From the NCBI RefSeq assembly GCF_019710475.1, contig NZ_JAJFAX010000002.1, forward strand, positions 1-64,000: 64,000 nt of DNA. The letters are read 5' to 3'. The DNA is from Glycomyces sp. TRM65418. Its GTDB lineage: Bacteria; Actinomycetota; Actinomycetes; Mycobacteriales; Micromonosporaceae. Positions 48,907 to 58,044 of this stretch are shown one piece after another. A program made the translations under genes and the position numbers. The notes below the pieces were generated by a model. It had not been told where the DNA came from. It ran no database searches and saw only the letters and a list, made by a program, of their open reading frames with translations. Position 1 is the first letter of the stretch; every line of letters starts with the position of its first letter.

Positions 48907-50366
48907 ACCCGGCCCTGCGACGCATGGGCGTCATCGCGCTGCTCCTCCTGGGCGCCCTCATCGTCCAGTCCACCTGGGTGGGCTTCTTCCACCACGACGA
49001 GTACGAGGGCGTGGCCGCCGGCCGCACCCTCATCGACGAGTACGGCGTGCCGCGCGGCAAGATCCTCGCCGGCGACCTCGTCATCGCCGAGTCGGTCCCC
49101 ACCGACGGCGGCGACTACGCCTACCAGCGGGTCTACCCCGAAGGTGAATACTTCGGGAACATCACCGGCTTCAAGGCCCTGCACTACGGCGTCTCCAACC
49201 TGGAGGAGGCCATGAACCCGCTGCTCAACGGCACCAGCTCCCTCCTGGCCTTCGACGACTTCTGGGCCACGGTCCTCAAGGAGCGCAAGCCGGGCGGCAA
49301 CGTGGTGACCACCCTCGACCCCGAGCTCCAGAAGGCCGCGTACGACGCGCTCGCCGCCACGGGCGTCAAGGGCGGCGCGGTCGTCCTCGACCCGCGGACC
49401 GGGAGAATCCTCGCCGAGGCCTCCTATCCCGGCTGGGACCCGAGCGGGGTCGCCTCGCCCAGCGGCGAGACCGCCAAGGAGGCCTGGGAGGCCGTCAACG
49501 CGGACGAGGACAACCCGGCGCGCGACCGCACCCGCCTCGAGTTCTACCCGCCCGGTTCGACCTTCAAGACCATCGTGGCCGCGGCGTTCATCGAGAACGG
49601 CGGCAAGGCCGACTCGATGGTCCCGGCCGGGAACGGCTACACCGCCCCGAACACGGACCACGAGATCCGGAACTCCAACGACCAGTGCCCCGATGAGGAG
49701 ATGACCCTCGAAGAGGCCTTCGCGAAGTCGTGCAACACCACGTTCGCCCGGCTCTGCGTCGAGGAGCTCACTGCCGAGCAGATCACCGAGATGGCCGAGT
49801 CCTTCGGCTTCGGCGAGGCGTTCGAGACGCCGCTGCCCTCGGTGGCCTCCGATACGGGCGACCTCACCGAGGAGGCCTTTCGTGCGCAGGCCTGCATCGG
49901 CCAGCAGGACGTGAAGGAGACCGTCCTGCAGAACGCGCTCATCGCCGCGACCATCGCCAACGACGGCGAGCTGATGGCTCCGCAGCTCATCGCCGAGCTC
50001 ACCGACTCCGAGGGCGAGACCGTCCAGAAGGGCGACGAGGACAGCCGCGGCCGCGTCATCGACATCGACACCGCCCAGGAGATGCGCATCCTCATGGAGG
50101 CCGTGGTCGACGAGGGCGGCACCGGAACGACCGCCCAGGTCGACGGCTACACGGTGGGCGGCAAGACCGGCACCGCCGAGCACTCCGACTCCAGCGACAA
50201 CACCCTGCCCGACCACGGCTGGTTCCACGGCTGGGCGATGAACGGCGACGACGAGCCGGCCGTCGCGGTCGCCGTGTTCCTCGACTCCTACGGCGACGGC
50301 GCCTCCGCGAAGGCCGCCGATATCTCGGGGAACCTCATGGAGCAGGTCCTGGAAGGGCAGGACTGA
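48903..50366 (+). CDS. pbpA: Class B penicillin-binding protein A
   Basis: The product is a transpeptidase cross-linking peptidoglycan. It has one N-terminal membrane helix (MGVIALLLLGALIVQSTWVG), a dimerisation region, and the transpeptidase with SxxK in YPPGSTFKTI, SxN in KSCNTTFARL and KTG in VGGKTGTAEH. At 487 residues it is the usual length. ATGA overlap with rodA. It has no PASTA domains. The position between rodA and pknA matches other actinobacteria. Confidence 0.96.
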   Translation: MNPALRRMGVIALLLLGALIVQSTWVGFFHHDEYEGVAAGRTLIDEYGVPRGKILAGDLVIAESVPTDGGDYAYQRVYPEGEYFGNITGFKALHYGVSNLEEAMNPLLNGTSSLLAFDDFWATVLKERKPGGNVVTTLDPELQKAAYDALAATGVKGGAVVLDPRTGRILAEASYPGWDPSGVASPSGETAKEAWEAVNADEDNPARDRTRLEFYPPGSTFKTIVAAAFIENGGKADSMVPAGNGYTAPNTDHEIRNSNDQCPDEEMTLEEAFAKSCNTTFARLCVEELTAEQITEMAESFGFGEAFETPLPSVASDTGDLTEEAFRAQACIGQQDVKETVLQNALIAATIANDGELMAPQLIAELTDSEGETVQKGDEDSRGRVIDIDTAQEMRILMEAVVDEGGTGTTAQVDGYTVGGKTGTAEHSDSSDNTLPDHGWFHGWAMNGDDEPAVAVAVFLDSYGDGASAKAADISGNLMEQVLEGQD

Positions 50367-50608
50367 CCGGCGGCTCGCACGCACGGCCGCGCCCGCGAGC
50401 CGTGCGGCGGCCTCGCCGAGCCCGCGAGTGACCGAGCGCGCATAGCGGCAAAGACACGATTTCCTCACGATCTTCTGATGCGGCAACCGAAGCAGCCGCC
50501 AGGGCGTGGATCTTCGAGACGGTCTCGACGGCCTGGTGCTGGGCGGCCTGCCAGTAGACTGAAGCGTCGACCCCGGAGCTGATCCGCCCTGAGAAATGAG
50601 GAGACGCC

Positions 50609-51895
50609 GTGTTGAGCCCCGAAATGCTCCTCGGGCAACGCTATCGCCTGCGCGAACGCGTTGCCGTCGGCGGCATGGGCGAGGTCTGGCGGGCCGAGGA
50701 CACCGTCCTGGAGCGGACCGTGGCCGTCAAGGCCATGCTGCCCGCACTCCTGAGCGAGCCCGGCTTCGCCAAGCGTTTCAGCGCCGAGGCCAAGACCGTG
50801 GCCGCCCTCACCCATCCGCACATCGTCAACGTCCACGACTTCGGCAACGCCGACCTGCCCAGCGGCGAGACCACCGCCTACCTGGTGATGGAGTTCATCG
50901 AGGGCAAGTCCCTCGCCGACCTCCTCGCCGCACGCGGGCGGATCGACGCCCGCGAGCTCATGCCGATCATCGCCGCGACCGCCGAAGCGCTCCAGCAGGC
51001 CCACGAGCGCGGCATCATCCACCGCGACATCAAGCCCGGGAACATCCTGGTGCGCGACCGGGACGGCCAGGCGGTGCTCACCGACTTCGGCATCGCCCGC
51101 TCGGGCGCCTCCGGCGACCTCACCGCCACCGGCTCGGTCATGGGCACCGCCTCCTACATCGCCCCCGAGCAGGCCGAGGGCACGGGCGTGCTGCCCGCCT
51201 CCGACATGTACTCGCTCGGCGTCGTCGCCTTCCACGGCCTCACGGGGCACCGGCCCTTCACCGCCGAGAACCCCATCGAGCTCGCCCTCCACCACGTGCG
51301 CACGCCGCCCCCGCCGCTGCCGCCGGACGTCCCGCCGGGCGTGCGCGCGTTCGTCGAGCGGTCCATGGCCAAGAACCCGCACCAGCGCTTCGCGAGCGCC
51401 GCCGACATGGCCGCCGCCGCGCGCGTCGCGGTCGACGCGCCCCCGTCGACCTCGGTCATGCCGCCCGTCGGCCGGCTCCCGCGCCGCGCGGGCATGGTCC
51501 CGATGGGCGGGCCGCCCGCGGGCGTCGCCGAGCCCGCGCCGGTCGCCCCGCAGACGCCGATCGGCTCGCCGCAGCACCCCGCCTCGCCGCCCGGCATCGA
51601 ACTGGGAGCCGTCCCGCCGCCCCCGGCGTCCAAGCCGCGTATGAGCAGTGGGCTCGTCAAAGTCCTCGCGGGCGTGGTCGGGCTGGTCGTGCTCGGCGGT
51701 ATGGTGTTGCTGCTCCTGCAGTTGAACGGCGGCGGCACGCCCGGCGGCGAAGAGACGACCTCGGACACGCAGACCGAGGAGACCGCCGACGAAGACCCCA
51801 CGCCGCAAGAGGAGACTTCCGAACCCGAAGACCCCGGCCAGGAGACCGGCGGCGGAGGCATTGGGTCCTGCCTGCTAGACGACTGTGATCGATAG
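50609..51895 (+). CDS. pknA: Ser/Thr protein kinase PknA
   Basis: The kinase domain covers residues 1-275: glycine loop AVGGMGEVW, VAVKAM with the catalytic Lys, HRDIKPGNIL, TDFGIAR, ASYIAPEQAEG and SDMYSLGVVA. A Pro-rich juxtamembrane segment, one membrane helix (LVKVLAGVVGLVVLGGMVLL) and a short acidic Gly-rich extracellular tail follow, without PASTA domains. This fits PknA rather than PknB. A GTG start lies 243 bp after pbpA, followed by pknB after 70 bp. Confidence 0.95.
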   Translation: MLSPEMLLGQRYRLRERVAVGGMGEVWRAEDTVLERTVAVKAMLPALLSEPGFAKRFSAEAKTVAALTHPHIVNVHDFGNADLPSGETTAYLVMEFIEGKSLADLLAARGRIDARELMPIIAATAEALQQAHERGIIHRDIKPGNILVRDRDGQAVLTDFGIARSGASGDLTATGSVMGTASYIAPEQAEGTGVLPASDMYSLGVVAFHGLTGHRPFTAENPIELALHHVRTPPPPLPPDVPPGVRAFVERSMAKNPHQRFASAADMAAAARVAVDAPPSTSVMPPVGRLPRRAGMVPMGGPPAGVAEPAPVAPQTPIGSPQHPASPPGIELGAVPPPPASKPRMSSGLVKVLAGVVGLVVLGGMVLLLLQLNGGGTPGGEETTSDTQTEETADEDPTPQEETSEPEDPGQETGGGGIGSCLLDDCDR

Positions 51896-51965
51896 CGGGC
51901 TTTCCGCCCTGCTCCTGCCATTAGAATCAAGCCGCGATGAACGGAACACGAGGACGTAAAACGCG

Positions 51966-53885
51966 ATGACGACAGAGCCCCGCCTACTGGGCGGCAGATA
52001 CGAGATCGGCGAGGTCGTCGGCTACGGAGGCATGGCCGAGGTCCATCGCGGTCGCGACCTGCGCCTCGGTCGTGACGTCGCGGTCAAGCTGCTGCGGGCC
52101 GACCTCTCTCGTGACGAGTCGTTCCTCATCCGCTTCCAGCGCGAGGCCCAGAACTCCGCCTCGCTCAACCACCCCAACATCGTCGCGGTCTTCGACACCG
52201 GCGAAGAGGCCGGCATCCCCTACATGGTGATGGAGTTCGTCAACGGCCGGACCCTCAAAGAGGTCCTCATCGCCGAAGGCCGCTTCGACTACGCCTCGGC
52301 GTGCGAAGTGGTCGCCGACATGTGCTCGGCCCTGGACTTCTCCCACAAGCACCACATCATCCACCGGGACGTCAAGCCCGGCAACGTGATGCTCTCGGAC
52401 ACCAACCAGGTCAAGGTCATGGACTTCGGCATCGCCCGGGCCCTGGCCAGCGGCCAGGCCACCATGACCCAGACCAGCGCGGTCATCGGCACCGCGCAGT
52501 ACCTCTCGCCCGAGCAGGCCCGCGGCGAGACCGTGGACGCCCGCTCGGACGTCTACGCGGTCGGCTGCGTCCTCTACGAACTGCTCGTGGGGCACCCGCC
52601 GTTCACGGGCGACAACCCCGTCTCCGTGGCCTACCAGCACGTCCGCGAGGAGGCCCGGCCGCCTTCGGAGCTCAACCCGAACGTCCCGCCCTCCGTGGAC
52701 GCCGTGGTCATGAAGGCGCTCGCGAAGAACCCCGAGAACCGGTACCACTCGGCCGGCGAGATGCGCGAGGACCTCATCCGCGCCGCCCGCGGCCAGGCCG
52801 TCATGGCCCCCGCGGTCATGAGCGAGGGCGAGCGGACCCAGATCATCGACGCGGACGCGACCGCGCCGATCAGGCCCATCGAGACGGCGTCGAGCAAGCG
52901 CCGCCCGTGGCTCATCGCCATGGGGGTGATCCTCGCGCTGGTCGCGGTGGCCGCGGCCGGGTGGGGCCTCATGAAGATGCTCGACGAGCCGGCCATGGTC
53001 CCGGTGCCGAACGTGATCGGCCAGACCGAGGAGGCCGCGACGGACATGCTCGCGGCCGAGGGCTTCAAGGTCGAAGTCGCGCAGGTGGTGGCCGAGGTCC
53101 CGGACGACCCCGGCATCGGTCTGGTCGCCGAACAGGATCCCGAGCCCGGCACCGAAGAGGCGGATGGGGCGACGGTGACCATCACGGTCATGGTCAAACC
53201 CGACCCCGTTGTCGTCGAAGACGTCGTCGGCGAGCAGTTCGACGAGGCCAAGGCGACGCTCGAAGAGCTCAACCTCGTGGTCGAGCGGAAGGAAGAGGCG
53301 AGTACCGCGCCGGCAGGCGAAGTCCTGAGCCAGACCCCCGAGGCCGGGGAAGAGGTCGAGATCGGCACCCCGGTGACGCTCGTCGTCTCGGCCGGCGGCC
53401 AGGCCACCGTCCCGGACGTGGTCGGCATGACCGTCGAGACCGCGAGGAACGCGCTGGAGGACGCAGGCTTCAACGCGGAGGTCGTCTGGGGCAACGGTGG
53501 CGACACTGCGAACGTCGTCTACGCGCAGGACCCGGGCAGCGGCTCCACCGAGTCCGTGGACACCACGATCACCATCACCGCTCAGGGCGTGGTGGTCCAG
53601 TGGGACGCCTCGACGACGCCGCAGGCGCTCGCGGACACGCTGAACGGGATGGGCCTCACCGCCACCGTCGACGGCGACCCGGAGGCCGCGGCCATCGAGA
53701 GCGTCTCCGGTCCCGACGGGGGGCTCACCAGCGGCGACGTCGTCGCCCCGGGTTCCGAGATCACCATCGTCCCGGCCCCGGATGACGGCAACGGCGGCGG
53801 GGGCGGCGGTGGCGGCAACGAGACCACGCCGGAGGATGAGACCTGCGGCCCGTTGGACCCGCCGTCCTGCGAGAACGAGAACTAG
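51966..53885 (+). CDS. pknB: Ser/Thr protein kinase PknB with PASTA domains
   Basis: The product has 639 residues. The kinase domain (1-275) has VVGYGGMAEVHRG, HRDVKPGNVM, MDFGIARAL and the activation segment with the TMTQTSAV threonines. One membrane helix (LIAMGVILALVAVAAAGWGL) is followed by about three PASTA repeats (VPNVIGQTEEAATDMLAAEG; VEDVVGEQFDEAKATLEELN; VPDVVGMTVETARNALEDAG) and a divergent fourth. PASTA domains sense peptidoglycan fragments. It ends the cluster, with a Gly-rich tail and a strong terminator after it. Confidence 0.97.
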   Translation: MTTEPRLLGGRYEIGEVVGYGGMAEVHRGRDLRLGRDVAVKLLRADLSRDESFLIRFQREAQNSASLNHPNIVAVFDTGEEAGIPYMVMEFVNGRTLKEVLIAEGRFDYASACEVVADMCSALDFSHKHHIIHRDVKPGNVMLSDTNQVKVMDFGIARALASGQATMTQTSAVIGTAQYLSPEQARGETVDARSDVYAVGCVLYELLVGHPPFTGDNPVSVAYQHVREEARPPSELNPNVPPSVDAVVMKALAKNPENRYHSAGEMREDLIRAARGQAVMAPAVMSEGERTQIIDADATAPIRPIETASSKRRPWLIAMGVILALVAVAAAGWGLMKMLDEPAMVPVPNVIGQTEEAATDMLAAEGFKVEVAQVVAEVPDDPGIGLVAEQDPEPGTEEADGATVTITVMVKPDPVVVEDVVGEQFDEAKATLEELNLVVERKEEASTAPAGEVLSQTPEAGEEVEIGTPVTLVVSAGGQATVPDVVGMTVETARNALEDAGFNAEVVWGNGGDTANVVYAQDPGSGSTESVDTTITITAQGVVVQWDASTTPQALADTLNGMGLTATVDGDPEAAAIESVSGPDGGLTSGDVVAPGSEITIVPAPDDGNGGGGGGGGNETTPEDETCGPLDPPSCENEN

Positions 53886-53908
53886 CGACGCCGACCGGCG
53901 CCGACGAG

Positions 53909-53944
53909 GGAGGGCCCCGCCGCGACACCGCGGCGGGGCCCTCC
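53909..53944 (+). terminator. Terminator of the pkn cluster
   Basis: A 16-bp perfect stem (53909-53924 with 53929-53944) has an ACAC loop, followed by TT. It lies 24 bp after the pknB stop. Confidence 0.9.
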
Positions 53945-54025
53945 TTCGTCCGCGAGTCGACGGCGGAAAACGGCGCGCTCCCCTCCCGCGGGTGAGCGCG
54001 CCGAAGTCCTGCAGGCCGGATCGGA

Positions 54026-54613
54026 TCAGTTCGCCGGGCACTGGCGGTCGGCGGCCTCGGTGAAGTCGGGGACCTGCCGGGCCTGCGCCTCTTCGACCGT
54101 CTCGGCCGGGCCGTTGCGCCGGATGTCCTCGATGAGCCACTCCATCTCGAGGATCTCCCGCCGCTGCGCCTCGCTGATCTGCGCGGCGAGCTCGCAGACC
54201 CGCACGTCGGCGATCTGGGCCCGCTCGGACCTGGTGATCGCCAACGAGTGGTGGGGGATCATGGCGCTCATCCACCCGGCGTCCTCCACGGTGGCCTGGC
54301 TGCGGTCGAGGAACGCGCCGCCGCCGAGCAGGAGCAGGCTCACCGCGACGACGCCGAGGTTCGCTTTGGTGTTGCGGTACATGTTCAGCATCCACGCCAG
54401 CATGATCAGGCCCATGGCCCCGCCCATGGTGAGCGCCATGAACATGCGGCTCTCGCTCCAGCGGACGTGCCCCCATTCCCAGGTGCCGACGTACATCGCG
54501 GCGTACATGACGACCATGCCGGTCAGGATCATCGCCGCGAACCGCAGGTACCTCTTCATGTCGTGCCGTCGACCCGTCTTGTCGGCGCCCTTCGCATCGT
54601 GCTCGTCCTTCAC
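54026..54613 (-). CDS. DUF305 membrane protein
   Basis: The protein has three membrane helices (about 20-38, 50-70, 78-95) in the first half. A DUF305 domain follows with the metal-binding-like MSAMIPHHSLAITRSERAQI and AAQISEAQRREILEMEWLIE. DUF305 proteins are ferritin-like helical domains linked to copper in some bacteria. The GTG at 54613 has GGAG at 7 nt; a GTG at 54646 and an ATG at 54559 are alternatives. Function is unknown. Confidence 0.88.
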   Translation of the reverse strand: MKDEHDAKGADKTGRRHDMKRYLRFAAMILTGMVVMYAAMYVGTWEWGHVRWSESRMFMALTMGGAMGLIMLAWMLNMYRNTKANLGVVAVSLLLLGGGAFLDRSQATVEDAGWMSAMIPHHSLAITRSERAQIADVRVCELAAQISEAQRREILEMEWLIEDIRRNGPAETVEEAQARQVPDFTEAADRQCPAN

Positions 54614-54767
54614 TGGAAAACTCCGTTCGTCGTGGGTCCTCGCCACGCTTCAGCGTGCCGCCGTATCGCTCCGCGCGCTTCCATTCCGCCTCGATTGCGG
54701 TAACCCGCAGCCAGGCGCAATAAACTGAGCGCCGCTCAGCGGAGGCCCGATCTCGACCGCCGGACAC

Positions 54768-54803
54768 CAGCAGGGCCCCGACCTGTGGGTCGGGGCCCTG
54801 CTG
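54768..54803 (-). terminator. Terminator of the dpp-type operon
   Basis: A perfect 16-bp stem (54768-54783 with 54788-54803) has a TGTG loop. It lies downstream of the last minus-strand operon gene (54927) and upstream of the DUF305 start. Confidence 0.85.
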
Positions 54804-54926
54804 CTCTCGTTCGCCGCGCTTCGACCCGCCTCGGTCTTCTGCGCGGCCACGGGACGGGGCTGAGGACCACCCCCGCCGCCGGGCTTGCGGCGTCCCGGAC
54901 CCGTTCCCCGAGCCCGGGGCGCGGTC

Positions 54927-56714
54927 CTATGCGGGCTCGATGCCGCCTTCGAGGATGCGGACCATGATCGGGTTGTCGAAGTAGATGTCGTTGAGCTCGT
55001 ACGAGCCCGGGTCGACCGACTTCACCCGCTCGCCCTCCACGGCGTAGCTGACGCGCTGGTTCATGAACAGCGGCAGCCGCGGCAGGGTCTCGTTGAAGAC
55101 GATGCCGAGGGTCTTGTTCGCCGCGGCCTGCTCCTCCTCAGTGCCCTGCTGGGACTTGAGGTACAGGTCGTTGACGTTCACCGTGCCCTGCGAGGCCGTC
55201 TCGACCGCGTCGACCGCCAGGCCCATGCCCGGCGCGTCGGCGGTGTTCGAGTTGTCGGTGAACCAGGTCATCTGCCAGGCGCCGTACACGTACGGCACGA
55301 ACGGGTTGCCCCACTGGCGCACCGCGATGTCGAACTCGCCCGCGCCCCAGATGCCCCACGGGTTGTCGCCGGGGACGTTCTCGTACGACACCGCGATGCC
55401 GAACTCCTTCAGCTGCGCGGCGGCCTGCTCGCCGGAGAGGACGAAGTCGGTCCAGCCCTCGACGCCGATGATCGTGTACTCGGCCAGCGAGCCGTCGGCC
55501 TTGTGCCAGCCGTCCGACTCCTTCGTCCAGCCGGCCTCCTCCAGCAGGCTCGCCGCCTTGGCGTGGTCGGCCGTGTAGTACTCCAGCTCGACGTCGTCGA
55601 ACAGGCCCTCGGCGTGCGGGTCCGCGAGGCCCGTGAAGGTCGCCGGGATGTAGTAGCCCCCCGCGCCCTTCGCGATCTCGCCGATGGACTCGGCGTCGAA
55701 GACGTACTGCAGGCCCTTGCGCACCCGCACGTCCTGGAACTCCGGGAACCGCTTGTAGTTGAGCATGAGGCCGATGCCGTCGAAGCCGGGCGTCGACAGC
55801 TCCTTCAGGCCCTCGACGCCGGCGATGGTCTGCCGGTCGGTCGCCCCGAGCACGTGGGTCGCGTAGTCGATCTCACCGGTCAGGTAGAACTGCACGACGC
55901 CCGAGTTGTCGGCCTTCTGCACCTCGAAGGTCGCGAACTTCACCTGGTCGGCGAACAGGCCGTCCGGGTGCACCGTGTAGGTGATGACGGTTTCGCCGAT
56001 GGTGTCGAACTTGTAGGCGCCGCATGTGATGAACCCGTCCTCGGCGTCGAGGAAGTCCTCGGCGGCGATCTTCTCGGCCAGCGCCGACTGCTCCGGGGAG
56101 CCCTGGAGCTGCCCGGCCTCGACCAGGCCCTGGGCCTCGTCGCCCCACGCGCCGTACCGCGAGTACGGGAGCACCTGGGTCTTGACCACGCCGTGCTCGA
56201 CGCCCGGGAACGCCTCCGAGTAGGTCACCGTCACGGTGGCGTCGTCGTCGGCGGTCGCCGACACGAACTGGTCCCAGCCCACGGTGCCCTGCGCGGCGTT
56301 GAGCCGCTGCAGGTACAGCGAGGACACGACGTCCTTCGCGGTGAAGTCGGTCCCGTCGGTCCACTTGACGCCCGTGCGGAGCTTCAGCGTCAGCACGGTG
56401 CCGTCCAGGGTGATCGACTCGGCCAGCTGCGGGATCCACTCCAGGCTGTCCCAGTCCAGGATGCCCAGGCGGGGGATGAACAGCTCCGCGTTGGGCGCCG
56501 CCGTCAGCAGCGCCGCGTTGTTGATCGCGGCGTTGTAGTGCTGCGTGGTCGTGTCGAACGGGTAGGCGAACACGAACGTGCCGTTCGCGTCGTCGCCTTC
56601 CGCGCCTTCGGCCTGGCAGGCCCCGAGCACGCTCGTGGTCGCAACGGCGCCGGCGCCGAGGCCGACCGCCTGCATGAGGTTGCGTCGGCTGAGCTCGAAT
56701 CGCTGAGAGGTCAT
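54927..56714 (-). CDS. Family 5 ABC substrate-binding lipoprotein
   Basis: The product has 595 residues with a Tat-type Arg pair (LSRRNLMQAVG) and the lipobox LGAC (VATTSVLGACQAEG). The SBP family 5 fold follows (QLAESITLDGTVLTLKLRTG, VKWTDGTDFTAKDVVSS, YKRFPEFQDVRVRKGLQYVF). It captures a ligand for the permease encoded upstream. It is the last gene of the operon, with its ATG overlapping the small gene's stop by 4 bp. The ligand may be an oligopeptide or an oligosaccharide; the sequence does not say. Confidence 0.94.
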   Translation of the reverse strand: MTSQRFELSRRNLMQAVGLGAGAVATTSVLGACQAEGAEGDDANGTFVFAYPFDTTTQHYNAAINNAALLTAAPNAELFIPRLGILDWDSLEWIPQLAESITLDGTVLTLKLRTGVKWTDGTDFTAKDVVSSLYLQRLNAAQGTVGWDQFVSATADDDATVTVTYSEAFPGVEHGVVKTQVLPYSRYGAWGDEAQGLVEAGQLQGSPEQSALAEKIAAEDFLDAEDGFITCGAYKFDTIGETVITYTVHPDGLFADQVKFATFEVQKADNSGVVQFYLTGEIDYATHVLGATDRQTIAGVEGLKELSTPGFDGIGLMLNYKRFPEFQDVRVRKGLQYVFDAESIGEIAKGAGGYYIPATFTGLADPHAEGLFDDVELEYYTADHAKAASLLEEAGWTKESDGWHKADGSLAEYTIIGVEGWTDFVLSGEQAAAQLKEFGIAVSYENVPGDNPWGIWGAGEFDIAVRQWGNPFVPYVYGAWQMTWFTDNSNTADAPGMGLAVDAVETASQGTVNVNDLYLKSQQGTEEEQAAANKTLGIVFNETLPRLPLFMNQRVSYAVEGERVKSVDPGSYELNDIYFDNPIMVRILEGGIEPA

Positions 56715-56899
56715 CGCCGTTTCCTTTCAATGTAGAGGGCTGAAATCGAGATGAGGATGAGGAGCAGCCCGAGGCCGACGGTCAGCGCGCTGACCGCGGA
56801 CTCCGCGGTTCCCGAAGGGGTGAAGAGCAGGAGGAGCGCCGCGCTCAGGGCCAGGAAGACCCCGAACCCGAGTCCCAGTCGGGCGATCAGGCCGACCAT
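56711..56899 (-). CDS. Small two-helix membrane protein within the dpp operon
   Basis: The protein has 62 residues with two membrane helices (LGLGFGVFLALSAALLLLF and LTVGLGLLLILISISALYI) and a basic C-terminus. It overlaps the upstream ATPase gene by 13 bp and the binding-protein gene by 4 bp, so it is embedded in the operon and presumably co-translated. A small transporter subunit or regulator is possible. I do not know this gene from canonical Dpp systems. Confidence 0.75.
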   Translation of the reverse strand: MVGLIARLGLGFGVFLALSAALLLLFTPSGTAESAVSALTVGLGLLLILISISALYIERKRR

Positions 56900-58044
56900 G
56901 CCGCGCCTCGCAAGGTCTGTGGATCTTCGGCGGTCTCACCGGAGGCGGGGCGCCGCGAGCCGGGGACGGCCTCGAACGTGACGGTCCGGTCCTCGGCCCG
57001 CTCGCGGTCGCGGTCGACCACGTGGCAGGACACCCGCCGCCGCGAAGCGACCTGCAGCGACGGCTCGGCGCCGTCGCACAGGCCCGGTTCGAAGGCCGGG
57101 CACCGCGGGTGGAACGCGCACCCGGCGGGCAGGTCGTGGAGGCTCGGGATCTCGGCGGAGCGGAGCTGCTCCGCCGAGCGGTTCGCCCGCGCCAGGTCCG
57201 GGTCCGGCTCGCACACCGCGCCGATGAGGGCCTTGGTGTACGGGTGCTGGGGATTCCCGATGACCTCCGGGGTGGGGCCGTGCTCGACGACCTTCCCCAG
57301 GTACATGACCGCGATCTCGCCGTCCCACGCGAAGTACTTCGCGACGGCGAGGTCGTGGGTGATGAACAGGAAGCCGACGTCGAGCTCGTCGCGCAGCCGC
57401 CCGAGGGTGTTGAGCAGACTCACCCGGATCGACACGTCCAGCATGGAGGTCGACTCGTCGCAGATGAGCAGCTCGGGGTCCATCGCCAGCGACCGCGCGA
57501 CGTTGACGCGCTGGCGCTGGCCGCCGGAGAGCTGGTGCGGGTAGGCGTCCAGGTAGGACTCGGGCGGGGTGAGGTCGACGAGCCGCAGCAGCTCGGCGGC
57601 CTTGGCCCGCGCCTCGGCCTTGCCCTTGACGAGGCCGTGCCGCTTGAGCCCGGCGGTGAGCGTCGAGTAGACCGTCCGCGTCGGGTTGAGGGCCGCGTAC
57701 GGGTCCTGGTGTATGTACTGCACCGCGCGCCGGAAGCGGGCGCGCTCGGCCGCGTTCATCGCGTCGAGGGCCCGCCCGCGGAACTCGACGGACCCGCCGG
57801 TGGGCCGGGTGATCCCGGCGGCCGCGCGGGCGGTCGTGGTCTTGCCGCAGCCGGACTCGCCGACGAGGCACAGGACCTTGCCCGGCTTGACCTCGAGGTC
57901 GACGCCGCCGACGGCGGCGACGGGGCCCTTCTTGGTGTCGAATACCTGTTCCAGGCCCGACAGCTTCAGCAGCGGGGCCGGCGGGCGCGAAGCGCCCTCC
58001 GGTTCGGGGCCGTGGGCGGGGCGACGGGTGGGAACCTCAGACAT
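56887..58044 (-). CDS. Dpp/Opp-type ABC transporter ATPase (F subunit)
   Basis: Nucleotide-binding subunit: Walker A LVGESGCGKTTTARAAAG, signature LSGGQRQRVNVARS, Walker B LLICDESTSMLD (Ser where most paralogues have Pro), His switch FITHDLAV. A C-terminal oligopeptide-family domain holds CAFHPRCP and is extended by about 40 residues. It overlaps the D subunit by 8 bp. Confidence 0.95.
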   Translation of the reverse strand: MSEVPTRRPAHGPEPEGASRPPAPLLKLSGLEQVFDTKKGPVAAVGGVDLEVKPGKVLCLVGESGCGKTTTARAAAGITRPTGGSVEFRGRALDAMNAAERARFRRAVQYIHQDPYAALNPTRTVYSTLTAGLKRHGLVKGKAEARAKAAELLRLVDLTPPESYLDAYPHQLSGGQRQRVNVARSLAMDPELLICDESTSMLDVSIRVSLLNTLGRLRDELDVGFLFITHDLAVAKYFAWDGEIAVMYLGKVVEHGPTPEVIGNPQHPYTKALIGAVCEPDPDLARANRSAEQLRSAEIPSLHDLPAGCAFHPRCPAFEPGLCDGAEPSLQVASRRRVSCHVVDRDRERAEDRTVTFEAVPGSRRPASGETAEDPQTLRGAAWSA

